Assembly (NCBI GenBank): GCA_965277625.1
Contig: OZ255827.1
Location: 124,001-188,000, forward strand
Direction: 5' to 3'
DNA length: 64,000 bases
DNA from: G965195345 sp965277625
GTDB lineage: Bacteria; Pseudomonadota; Gammaproteobacteria; CAKMZV01
Made by a program: the position numbers and the translations under genes. Under the pieces are notes generated by a model. The model was not told the DNA's origin. It saw only the letters and a list, made by a program, of their open reading frames with translations, and did no database searches. Positions 43,320 through 51,830 of the stretch are shown here, in pieces. Position 1 is the stretch's first letter. Every line of letters starts with the position of its first letter.

Positions 43320-44630
43320 ATGAAAGCAACCTTTACGACCAATAAGGACAAGCCATTAGAGCACCGAATGACTGTCGAATTTGCCGCAGAAAATGTCTCA
43401 CAAGAAGTCACTCAAAGATTGGGTCGGTTGAAAAACAAAGTCAAATTAAACGGCTTTCGACCAGGCAAAATCCCCATGTCAATCATGCAACAACAATATG
43501 GTCAGGAAGTGTTTCTGGAAGTGATCAATGATCACGTTGACAAGGCTTATAGTGAAGGACTCAAGCAACTCGAACTAAACCCGGTCGGCACCCCAGATTT
43601 TCAAGACTTAGATGTGAAGGATTTAGAAAAGGCTTCATTTACCGCGGTGTTTGAGGTTTATCCAGAATTTACCCTAGCAGATCATAAAAAATTAAAAATC
43701 AACACCATAAATACCGTCATTGAGGACACCGACATTGACGACATGGTAGAGAAAATGCGTTCATCGCACGCTTCGTGGGCCAGTGTTGACAGAGCTTCAA
43801 AAACGGGTGATCAAATCACCATGGATTTTGAGGGCTTTTTAGACGACGTCGCTTTTGAAGGCGGAAAAGCCGAAAAACATAAGATGGTGCTTGGTGAAGG
43901 TCAGATGATCCCTGGTTTTGAAGAGGGCATTGTTGGCATGAAACCCAATGATGAAAAAACCGTTGACGTCACTTTTCCTGAACAGTATCACGCTCAACAC
44001 TTGGCTGGAAAAGCGGTGCAATTTAAATTCAAAGTGCATTCGGTTGAAGAAAAGGTTGAAAGTACCCTTGACGAGTCGTTCATCAAAAGTCTTGGCATTG
44101 CCTCGGGTTTGATAGACGATTTGAGAAACGATATAAAAACTCGGTTAGAACGCGAAGCCAAAGGCTTGGACTACCAAAAAAACCGTGAATCGACAATCGA
44201 CGCCTTGTTAAAAGAAAACGAATTTCCCATCCCTGAAGCGATGATTGCACAGGAAACGGAAACCATCGTGAAGCAAATACAAGAACGTCAGAAAATGGCG
44301 AATCAACCGATCTCAGAAAAAACCGACTTGTTGAACGATGAAATGCGCGAAAATGTTTTGAAACGTGTGCGTGTTGGGCTTATTTTCTATAGCATCATTC
44401 AGCAGTCAGAATTAACAATAGACTCAAAATTATTAGATGAAATGGTTGACGATCAAGTCAGCCAGTATCCAAATGCTGAAGAAGCTCGACAGTATTTTAT
44501 GAATAACAAAGCCGTCAGAGCTGATTTGGAAAATGCCGTATTAGAACGCCAAGTTGTTGAAAAAGTCTTGAGTGAAGCCACCCTGAAAGCGCAGCAACAA
44601 TCGTTTAAAGAAACCACAAAATCGGAATAA
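43320..44630 (+). CDS. tig: trigger factor
   Basis: Ribosome-bound chaperone and peptidyl-prolyl isomerase that meets nascent chains. 436 aa. N-terminal ribosome-docking domain (GFRPGKIPMS, the L23-binding signature, near residues 43-52), the FKBP-like domain around 160-245 and the C-terminal chaperone arms. The 145-bp leader back to rpmJ2 holds no ORF, only partial inverted repeats. Followed 2 bp later by clpP, the usual order. Confidence 0.96.
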   Translation: MKATFTTNKDKPLEHRMTVEFAAENVSQEVTQRLGRLKNKVKLNGFRPGKIPMSIMQQQYGQEVFLEVINDHVDKAYSEGLKQLELNPVGTPDFQDLDVKDLEKASFTAVFEVYPEFTLADHKKLKINTINTVIEDTDIDDMVEKMRSSHASWASVDRASKTGDQITMDFEGFLDDVAFEGGKAEKHKMVLGEGQMIPGFEEGIVGMKPNDEKTVDVTFPEQYHAQHLAGKAVQFKFKVHSVEEKVESTLDESFIKSLGIASGLIDDLRNDIKTRLEREAKGLDYQKNRESTIDALLKENEFPIPEAMIAQETETIVKQIQERQKMANQPISEKTDLLNDEMRENVLKRVRVGLIFYSIIQQSELTIDSKLLDEMVDDQVSQYPNAEEARQYFMNNKAVRADLENAVLERQVVEKVLSEATLKAQQQSFKETTKSE

Positions 44631-44632
44631 CA

Positions 44633-45256
44633 ATGAGCATGCTAAACAAAAACAATCTAGACATTGACAACAACAGCCTTGTCCCAATGGTTGTTGAACA
44701 AAGTGGACGCAGCGAGCGCGCTTTTGACATTTATTCGCGCCTACTCAGAGAACGGGTGATCTTTTTAGTGGGTCCTGTGACCGATGAAACCGCTAATCTG
44801 GTGATTGCGCAATTGCTTTTCCTTGAATCAGAAAACGCCAAAAAAGACATTCATTTTTACATCAATTCACCGGGTGGCACCGTGAGTGCGGGTCTTGCTG
44901 TGTATGACACCATGCAGTTCATTGCGCCAGATGTGAGCACCATGTGTTTGGGTCAAGCCGCCAGCATGGGTGCGCTTTTATTGGCAGCTGGTGCCGTAGG
45001 CAAACGGTTTTGCTTGCCAAACTCAAGGGTGATGATTCATCAACCATTGGGCGGCTACCAAGGACAAGCCAGCGACATCGAAATACATGCCCAAGAAATA
45101 CTAAAAGCCAAAAACCAACTCAATCAAATTTTAGCCAAACATACCGAACAGCCCATAGATAAGATCGCAAAAGACACAGATCGTGACTATTATTTAAGCG
45201 CTGATGAAGCCAAAAGCTATAAATTGGTTGATGAAATTCTGGTCAATCGAGCATAG
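44633..45256 (+). CDS. clpP: ATP-dependent Clp protease proteolytic subunit
   Basis: Tetradecameric serine protease driven by ClpX or ClpA. 207 aa. Catalytic Ser in GQAASMGALLLAAGA, His in MIHQPLGG and Asp in TDRDYYLSADEA. The N-terminus has about 15 extra residues (Asn-rich) before LVPMVVEQSGRSERAFDIYSRLL, a possible propeptide. clpX and lon, its usual downstream neighbours, are not here; a 369-bp gap leads to rpsB. Confidence 0.96.
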   Translation: MSMLNKNNLDIDNNSLVPMVVEQSGRSERAFDIYSRLLRERVIFLVGPVTDETANLVIAQLLFLESENAKKDIHFYINSPGGTVSAGLAVYDTMQFIAPDVSTMCLGQAASMGALLLAAGAVGKRFCLPNSRVMIHQPLGGYQGQASDIEIHAQEILKAKNQLNQILAKHTEQPIDKIAKDTDRDYYLSADEAKSYKLVDEILVNRA

Positions 45257-45625
45257 AACCGTCAATTTCACCAAATATCTGTTGAAAAAACGCCCTTTAT
45301 TTGGTATAAAGCGCGCCTAATTAAATAAACCGAGACATTTGTCTCATACTAAAACACACGCTTCATCGACACAGTGAATGGGGTGATGATCTTGAACCGC
45401 CGCAATCATTTATCTAAATGGTTGAGACACATTGAGATTATTTATTCACTGGGATAAGCGGAGGTTAAACCCTGAGAATAATACAGTAGCCTAAACAAAG
45501 GCGCTTGTACGGTTGGTTATAGACTCGCAGAAGCGATGCGCTTCAGCGGTTTTTGACTTTTACTGTGATCGCCGCCATGCGATTGAGGGACTGCTGCAAT
45601 TATTCTCTACAAGACAAAGGAAAAT
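45257..45625 (+). promoter_or_regulatory. rpsB promoter and long leader (369-bp non-coding region)
   Basis: TTGAAA (45282-45287), exactly 17 bp, then TGGTATAAA (extended -10, 45302-45310), followed by the GC-rich discriminator GCGCGCC. That combination is typical of growth-rate and ppGpp-controlled ribosomal promoters. The resulting leader is about 308 nt with no ORF, long enough for the S2 autoregulatory structure known in gammaproteobacteria; I have not folded it. No clpP terminator with a T run was seen. Confidence 0.65.
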
Positions 45626-46660
45626 ATGTCTGAAATTAAAATACAAGAGTTATTCAAAATTGGGGCGCATTTCGGCCACCAAAAACGCTTTTGGAATCCT
45701 AAAATGCACGAATATGTTTACGGCGTGCGCAACAACATCCACATCTTGAACTTAGAAAAAACCGTCCCATTGATTGAGGATGCGTTAAATTTTATTTCAA
45801 GCATTGCCGCAAATAACGGAACCGTATTATTTGTTGGTACCAAACGCAGCGCTGGAAAAATCATTGAGCAGTACGCAGAACGCTGTGGCATGCCTTATGT
45901 CTCACATCGCTGGTTGGGGGGCATGTTAACCAACTTTAAAACCATCAAACAGTCCATCAATCGCTTAAAAGAATTGGAATCTCAATCAGCCAATGGCTCT
46001 TTTGAAAAAATCACCAAAAAAGAAGCCTTGCTGCGAACACGCGAAATGGAAAAACTCAGTCGCAACCTAAAAGGCATCAAAGACATGGAAAGCATGCCCG
46101 ATGCGATTTTTATAATCGATGCTCGCCATGAGCACATTGCCATTTCAGAAGCAAAGGCGCTGGCGAAAAAAATCCCCGTCGTTGCTGTGGTCGATACCAA
46201 TAGCTCTCCAATCAATGTCGATTACGTCATCCCAAGTAACGACGATGGCCGTAGAGTGATTGAGTATTACATTTCCCACGTGACTGAGGCCATTATGAAT
46301 GCCAATGTTGACATCGTTGAAGAATTCGTGGAAGTGCAGGCAGAGACTGAAGACAGCGCAACTGACGCTGAGGTCAGTGAAGAAAATGCCGATGCTGTTC
46401 AAGAGACTGCTGAAGCTGTAGAAGTGGCCGAAGCCAGCGAACCGGTTGAAGCAGAAGCTGCACCCGAAGAAGTGGCACCTGCAGAAGAAGTCGCAGAATC
46501 CACGGAAGCAGCGGCGCCTGTAGAAGAAGCCACAGAATCCACCGAAGAAACGGCGTCTGCAGAAGAAGCGCCCGAAGCCAGCGAAGCTGAAACGACTGAA
46601 GCGGCTGAAGTCACTGAGTCCACAGAACAAGCCTCTGATACGGAGAAAAAATCATCATGA
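45626..46660 (+). CDS. rpsB: 30S ribosomal protein uS2 with an acidic C-terminal extension
   Basis: 344 aa. Residues 1 to about 231 are a normal S2: LFKIGAHFGHQKRFWNPKM, FVGTKRSA, YVSHRWLGGMLTNFKTI and PVVAVVDTNSSP. The rest, about 232-344, is a low-complexity tail of Glu, Ala, Thr, Ser and Val with repeated EE-V/A-A-E-(S/A)-T-E units and no Lys until the last three residues before SS. Standard S2 ends near 240. The reading frame runs cleanly into the tsf overlap (ATGA), so the tail is not a frameshift. Confidence 0.95.
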   Translation: MSEIKIQELFKIGAHFGHQKRFWNPKMHEYVYGVRNNIHILNLEKTVPLIEDALNFISSIAANNGTVLFVGTKRSAGKIIEQYAERCGMPYVSHRWLGGMLTNFKTIKQSINRLKELESQSANGSFEKITKKEALLRTREMEKLSRNLKGIKDMESMPDAIFIIDARHEHIAISEAKALAKKIPVVAVVDTNSSPINVDYVIPSNDDGRRVIEYYISHVTEAIMNANVDIVEEFVEVQAETEDSATDAEVSEENADAVQETAEAVEVAEASEPVEAEAAPEEVAPAEEVAESTEAAAPVEEATESTEETASAEEAPEASEAETTEAAEVTESTEQASDTEKKSS

Positions 46661-47541
46661 CAACCATTACTGCAAGCCTCGTAAAAACATTGCGTGAGCG
46701 CACAGGCGCTGGTATGATGGAGTGCAAGAAAGCGTTGGTAGAAAGCCAAGGTGATCTTGAACTTGCTGTCGAAACCATGCGCAAGAAAGGCATGGCTCAG
46801 GCCGATAAAAAAGCGGGTCGCATTGCGGCTGATGGCTGCATCGTTACCAAACGATCAGACGATGGCACACAAGCGGTCATTGCTGAAATCAATTGTGAAA
46901 CGGATTTCGTGGCCAAGGGTCAAGATTTTATTGACTTTGCAGATGCGGTCGCCGCCTTAGCCCTGTCATCTTCAACCACTGACATTGAAGCACTTAATAA
47001 CCTCACGCTGAGTGACGGCAAAACCGTGGAAGAATGTCGTCGGGTATTGATTGCCAAACTTGGCGAAAACATCACGGTTCGTCGGGCGCACCTGATTCAG
47101 GGCGGTCAAATCTCTTATTACAATCATGGTGTTAAGATTGGCGTGCTGGCTGCCTTAGACGGTGGCGATGATGCTTTGGGTAAAGACGTTGCCATGCACA
47201 TTGCAGCATTAAAGCCCCAAGCGCTGGATGAACAACAAGTTGACCCGACTCTGATCGAAAAAGAGCGCGCCATTTTTGCTGAACAAGCCAAACAATCTGG
47301 AAAGCCTGAAAACATTATTGAAAAAATCGTTCAAGGTCAGATCAATAAATTTTTGAAAACCATCACTTTGGTCAATCAACCTTTTGTCAAAGATCCAGAT
47401 CAAACCATCAATCAATTGCTAAAAGGGCAATCTGCCAGCGTTCTGAGTTTTGTCCGATTTGAAGTCGGTGAAGGCATAGAAAAGAAAGTTGACAACTTCG
47501 CGCAAGAAGTCGCAGATCAGGTTGCTTCTGCAAAATCATAG
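46657..47541 (+). CDS. tsf: translation elongation factor Ts
   Basis: GDP/GTP exchange factor for EF-Tu. 294 aa. The N-terminal RERTGAGMMECKKALVESQGDLE, GRIAADG and NCETDFVAKGQDF are the classic EF-Ts blocks. The start overlaps rpsB by 4 bp, so S2 and EF-Ts are co-translated. Confidence 0.97.
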   Translation: MTTITASLVKTLRERTGAGMMECKKALVESQGDLELAVETMRKKGMAQADKKAGRIAADGCIVTKRSDDGTQAVIAEINCETDFVAKGQDFIDFADAVAALALSSSTTDIEALNNLTLSDGKTVEECRRVLIAKLGENITVRRAHLIQGGQISYYNHGVKIGVLAALDGGDDALGKDVAMHIAALKPQALDEQQVDPTLIEKERAIFAEQAKQSGKPENIIEKIVQGQINKFLKTITLVNQPFVKDPDQTINQLLKGQSASVLSFVRFEVGEGIEKKVDNFAQEVADQVASAKS

Positions 47542-47548
47542 GTCAACC

Positions 47549-48262
47549 ATGCCCAGAATATTACTCAAGCTGAGTGGCGAAAAACTGGGGGATCGTTTTG
47601 GCGTTAGTGAATCCGCCTTGGCACAGATTGCTAAAAAAATCAGCCTGTTTTGCGAGGCGCGTTGGCAACTCGGTGTGGTGATTGGTGGTGGCAATTGGAT
47701 CCGTGGTGGCCAAGTGGCGCATATGGACCGTGTGGTCGCTGATCAAATGGGCATGCACGCCACCATTATGAATGGGCTGGCGCTGCAAACCACATTGCAC
47801 GGCCTAAACATTCCCGCTAAGGTCATGTCCAGCTTCCCATCTCTCGGCGTTCAGCCCTGGGACTATGCCCAAGCGTTGGATGATCTGAATCATAACATTG
47901 TGATGATTTTTGTCGGTGGCACGGGCAATCCCTTCTTTACCACAGACAGTTGTGCCGCTTTGAGGGGCATACAAATCCATGCAGATAAATTATTGAAGAC
48001 CACACAAGTGGATGGCATCTACGACTGTGACCCTAAAGAAAATTCTGATGCAACCCGTTATAACACTCTTAGTTATAATGAAGCCATTGTTAAAAACTTA
48101 AAAGTTATGGATTTAACCGCGTTTGCTCTGTGCAGGGATCATAAGCTGCCCATCCAAGTTTGCAACATCAACAGTGACAAAGTCGTTGCAGATATTATTG
48201 CTGGTAAGCCTGTGGGGACGCTGGTATCAGACGAGTGCGCTGGAAATGAATCAAGCCGGTAA
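47549..48262 (+). CDS. pyrH: uridylate kinase PyrH
   Basis: UMP to UDP phosphorylation, hexameric amino-acid-kinase fold, regulated by GTP and UTP in relatives. 237 aa. LLKLSGEKLG, VIGGGNWIRG, ADQMGMHATIMNGLAL and VGGTGNPFFTTDS are diagnostic. The ATG at 47549, 7 bp after tsf, gives the standard N-terminus; an in-frame ATG at 47489 lies inside tsf. Confidence 0.97.
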   Translation: MPRILLKLSGEKLGDRFGVSESALAQIAKKISLFCEARWQLGVVIGGGNWIRGGQVAHMDRVVADQMGMHATIMNGLALQTTLHGLNIPAKVMSSFPSLGVQPWDYAQALDDLNHNIVMIFVGGTGNPFFTTDSCAALRGIQIHADKLLKTTQVDGIYDCDPKENSDATRYNTLSYNEAIVKNLKVMDLTAFALCRDHKLPIQVCNINSDKVVADIIAGKPVGTLVSDECAGNESSR

Positions 48263-48281
48263 TCATTAGAACGGAATAATT

Positions 48282-48839
48282 ATGTCAGATATACTCAATC
48301 AAGAAATTCAAGAAAAGATGCAAAAAGCGGTTGATTCGCTTAAACATCAACTTAGCAGGCTACGCACTGGTCGAGCACATCCTTCAATTTTGGACAATCT
48401 ATCGGTTGATTATTACGGTTCAATGGTGCCCATCAATCAAGTTGCCAATGTTTTGGTTGAAAATGCCCAGACCTTGAGCATCTCTCCATGGGAAAAATCA
48501 ATGGTGCAGGCCATTGAAAAAGCCATATTGGCTTCTGATTTGGGTTTGAATCCCGCCACATCTGGTGATGTGATTCGTTTGCCTATGCCCACTTTAACCG
48601 AGCAGCGTCGCCACGAGCTGATTAAAGTCGCCAAGGAAGAAGCTGAGAAAGCACGAATTGCCATAAGAAACATTCGTCGTGATGCCAACCAAGATTTAAA
48701 AAAACGCCTCAAAGACAAGGAAATTTCAGAAGATGAAACCCGTCGAGAGGAAGAAATCATTCAAAATTCTACCGATCAACTCATCTCAATCGTTGACGAT
48801 GTTCTGGCTGAGAAAGAAAAAGATTTGATGATCATCTAA
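48282..48839 (+). CDS. frr: ribosome recycling factor
   Basis: Splits post-termination ribosomes with EF-G. 185 aa, the normal length. LRTGRAHPSILDNLSVDYYG, PTLTEQRRHELIKVAK and RNIRRDANQ are conserved RRF segments. Preceded by GGAATAA; 19 bp after pyrH. Confidence 0.97.
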   Translation: MSDILNQEIQEKMQKAVDSLKHQLSRLRTGRAHPSILDNLSVDYYGSMVPINQVANVLVENAQTLSISPWEKSMVQAIEKAILASDLGLNPATSGDVIRLPMPTLTEQRRHELIKVAKEEAEKARIAIRNIRRDANQDLKKRLKDKEISEDETRREEEIIQNSTDQLISIVDDVLAEKEKDLMII

Positions 48840-48851
48840 CGATTGTTCCGC

Positions 48852-49562
48852 ATGGTTAATGAGATGCGTTTGCCTCAACACATCGCCATCGTTATGGATG
48901 GCAATGGCAGATGGGCAAAATCACGCCACCTCCCAAGAGCAATCGGTCACAAAAAAGGCATAAATTCAACCCGCCGGGTCGTTAAATTATGCGGTGATTA
49001 CGGCATTCCCTTTCTCACGCTTTTTGCATTCAGTACAGAAAATTGGAGCCGTCCCGCGGAAGAAATTGATCAGCTGCTAACTCTGATGATGAATGGCTTA
49101 AAAAAAGAAGTCCCAGAACTCCATAAAAATGGCGTCAAAGTGCATTTTGTCGGTGATTTGAGTCGCTTTGAACCCAAATTACAGCAGCAAATAGCAATCG
49201 CCCAAGAACACACCAAAAATAACACCCGCTTGACCTTATCTATTTGTATAAACTATGGGGGCCGCTGGGACATTGTCCAAGCCGCCAATGCGGTTATTGA
49301 GAAAAAATGGGCAAAAGGGCAAAAGTTTGAAATCGATGAAAATGAACTGGCCGCTTGCCTCTCTCTTCCTGATTCCCCGCCCCCCGATCTGTTCATCCGA
49401 ACCAGCGGTGAGCAACGCATCAGTAATTTTTTATTATGGCAGCTGGCCTATACTGAGCTGTATTTCACCGAGAAGTATTGGCCCGATTTCAATAAAGCCG
49501 AGTTTGACAAAGCACTCCAAGCATTCTCAAAACGCCAGCGCCGTTTTGGCAAGGTAGATTAA
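48852..49562 (+). CDS. uppS: undecaprenyl diphosphate synthase
   Basis: cis-Prenyltransferase that makes C55-PP, carrier lipid of peptidoglycan and LPS O-chain. About 236 aa. HIAIVMDGNGRWAKSR (catalytic Asp), FSTENWSRP and RTSGEQRISNFLLWQ are family motifs. The first ATG is at 48852; a TTG at 48843 and an ATG at 48864 are alternatives. Confidence 0.95.
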   Translation: MVNEMRLPQHIAIVMDGNGRWAKSRHLPRAIGHKKGINSTRRVVKLCGDYGIPFLTLFAFSTENWSRPAEEIDQLLTLMMNGLKKEVPELHKNGVKVHFVGDLSRFEPKLQQQIAIAQEHTKNNTRLTLSICINYGGRWDIVQAANAVIEKKWAKGQKFEIDENELAACLSLPDSPPPDLFIRTSGEQRISNFLLWQLAYTELYFTEKYWPDFNKAEFDKALQAFSKRQRRFGKVD

Positions 49563-49564
49563 TC

Positions 49565-50347
49565 GTGTTAACGCGTGTCATTTCAGCGGTTATCATTGCC
49601 CCCATTGTCATTGCGCTGTTCATTTTTCTTTCAAATGACTTGCTGCTACTGGTCCTCAGTGCCATGAGTGCTTTGTTATCCTATGAGACAGCCATGATTT
49701 ATCAACTTAAAAAAAGCTGGATTGCCTTGTACATAGGACTCAGTTTTTTCATAACGCTGTTGTTCGCAAACTCTGATTTTTCAAACATACTCATCCTCAT
49801 GGCTGTGGTTGTTTGGGGGCTTTCGTGGGCATGGATCGTCGGGTTTAGAACCGTTGGACAAGCCAAACCAGCATTGGGATTGCTCAGCATCCTGCTCCTC
49901 TTCCCTGCTTGCGCCATAACATTATTTTTGCTTAGAGCGGACTGGGGATATGCCATTATTATCGTTCTACTGCTTATGGTTTGGTCCATTGACATTGTGG
50001 GCATGCTTGTGGGGAGAAAATGGGGTCAATCAAAACTCATCCCAACCATCAGTCCTAATAAAACATGGGCGGGCTTCTATGCCCAGGTCGCTGTCGGACT
50101 TTTATGGAGTGTTGTGTTAATGCTCTATTTGGAATGTACATTGCTCACAGCGCTGGTTCTGGGGTTGACCGTTGCTTTGGCAACCATCGGTGGCGATTTG
50201 TTTGAAAGCATCTTAAAACGGGAAAATAATGTCAAAGAAAGCGGTCGCATCATTCCTGGACATGGCGGTATATTTGACCGTGTTGACGGATTGATTGCTG
50301 CAGCACCCATTTTTTGGCTTCAAGTTCAATGGTATAACTGTGTTTGA
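49565..50347 (+). CDS. cdsA: phosphatidate cytidylyltransferase
   Basis: Makes CDP-diacylglycerol at the inner membrane for all phospholipids. 260 aa, about seven or eight hydrophobic helices. The C-terminal signature KRENNVKESGRIIPGHGGIFDRVDGL is the CTP-transferase motif. GTG start 2 bp after uppS. The stop overlaps rseP by 8 bp; the dxr gene usually between them is missing. Confidence 0.95.
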   Translation: MLTRVISAVIIAPIVIALFIFLSNDLLLLVLSAMSALLSYETAMIYQLKKSWIALYIGLSFFITLLFANSDFSNILILMAVVVWGLSWAWIVGFRTVGQAKPALGLLSILLLFPACAITLFLLRADWGYAIIIVLLLMVWSIDIVGMLVGRKWGQSKLIPTISPNKTWAGFYAQVAVGLLWSVVLMLYLECTLLTALVLGLTVALATIGGDLFESILKRENNVKESGRIIPGHGGIFDRVDGLIAAAPIFWLQVQWYNCV

Positions 50348-51689
50348 ATCATTTTTTGCATTTCTAATCGCGATTTTAGTCTTAGTCACCGTTCATGAGT
50401 GGGCACACTTTGCTGTTGCTCGCTATTTCAACATTAAGGTGCTCCGATTTTCAATTGGATTTGGCAAACCCATTTGGTTAAAAAAAATGGGGCCTGATGA
50501 CATGGAGTTTTGCTTTGCTCCTATTCCCTTGGGCGGCTATGTTCGAATGTTAGACACCCGTGAAGGGGCTGTTGCCGATGATGAGCTTCATAGAGCTTTT
50601 GACCAAAGACCGCCCTTAGAGCGAATTGCCGTGGTGATTGCTGGGCCGCTGATCAACTTGGCCTTAGCGGCGGCCTTGTTTGCTTTTATTGGCACCTTCG
50701 ATCGTGAAGTACTGCCCCCAATCATTGGAAAAACCGCCTCAGTGAATGCTGTTGCTCAATCAGCACTCCAACCCAATGATGAGATCCTCGCCATCAACGG
50801 CGTTAAAACACCCGGTTGGAACGATGCTTATGCTCGATTAAACGCCGAATCCATTCGCCAATCAGACTTCTCCATTTCTTATTTAAGGGCGGGTCAAGCC
50901 GAAACAACTGTCTTAGACATTCGGTGGGATCAGCTGCCAAAAGCCCCTGATTTGTCTTGGCAAGACCTCGGCATCACGCCGTTTAGCCCCATAAAACCGG
51001 TTTTAGATGAGCTGTTACAAGGGCAGGCGGCTATTAACTCTGGACTGCTGTCCAATGACGTGATTGCCTCAATAGACGGACAACCTATGAACTATTGGCA
51101 CGAGGTTGTCGATATTGTACGAAATGCGCCGAATCAGACATTGAACTTCCATATCCATCGATCAGACGTCGCACTTACAGTCCCTGTATCCTTGGGTTCT
51201 AAAATTGATGATGGGAAAATGGTTGGGTTTCTCGGGGCCACCCCCAAAATCAGTGAAGATGACTTTAAGCCCTATTTAAGGGTTTATCAACAAAGCCTGT
51301 TCCAGGCCATTGTTGAGGGATTTAAGCAAACCTACGACTTATCCATACTCATCGTGGTGTCGATTGGCAAAATGTTGACTGGACAATTGTCCTATGAAAA
51401 CATCAGCGGCCCCATCACCATTGCCGAATATGCGGGCAAGTCTGCCAGCAACGGCTTGTTAAGTTTTTTAAATTTTCTGGCTTTTTTAAGCGTCAGTCTC
51501 GGCGTACTCAATCTTTTACCCATTCCACTACTCGATGGTGGGCACATTCTGTTTTATGCGATTGAATATGTTCGAGGCTTGGCGATTTCGGATAAATTAC
51601 AATTGAAACTTCAGTATATTGGCGTCGTCATTCTTGGTATGATTATGATATTGGCATTTTCAAACGACATTATTCGCCTAATAAACTAA
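50340..51689 (+). CDS. rseP: site-2 protease RseP
   Basis: Intramembrane zinc protease that cuts anti-sigma-E RseA and cleared signal peptides. About 449 aa. N-terminal membrane helix holds HEWAH (HExxH), followed by two PDZ domains (around residues 110-290) and the C-terminal LLDGGH (third zinc ligand Asp). The GTG at 50340 inside the cdsA stop gives the family N-terminus FFAFLIAILVLVTVHEWAH; the frame is open 15 codons further into cdsA but that extension does not fit. Confidence 0.95.
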   Translation: MFESFFAFLIAILVLVTVHEWAHFAVARYFNIKVLRFSIGFGKPIWLKKMGPDDMEFCFAPIPLGGYVRMLDTREGAVADDELHRAFDQRPPLERIAVVIAGPLINLALAAALFAFIGTFDREVLPPIIGKTASVNAVAQSALQPNDEILAINGVKTPGWNDAYARLNAESIRQSDFSISYLRAGQAETTVLDIRWDQLPKAPDLSWQDLGITPFSPIKPVLDELLQGQAAINSGLLSNDVIASIDGQPMNYWHEVVDIVRNAPNQTLNFHIHRSDVALTVPVSLGSKIDDGKMVGFLGATPKISEDDFKPYLRVYQQSLFQAIVEGFKQTYDLSILIVVSIGKMLTGQLSYENISGPITIAEYAGKSASNGLLSFLNFLAFLSVSLGVLNLLPIPLLDGGHILFYAIEYVRGLAISDKLQLKLQYIGVVILGMIMILAFSNDIIRLIN

Positions 51690-51830
51690 ACACGACTCAA
51701 TTTCTTATTTATACGTTCCATTTTAATGCCACATTTAAGCGATAATAACCCGTTTCGTTAATCTTTCCAATTTTTTTATAAATGGTGCCTCAAAGAAAGG
51801 GTCTTTTCGCCGTGTTTAACGCTTGTAGCC

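Noticed and set aside
45513..45749. 78-aa open frame over the rpsB start
   Set aside because: It runs through the long leader and into rpsB in another frame; no ribosome site or family resemblance.
46145..46749. Long antisense open frames (161 and 116 aa) opposite the S2 tail
   Set aside because: They arise from the repetitive GAA/GCA-rich codons read backwards (Phe/Cys- and Ser/Ala-rich output), not from real genes.
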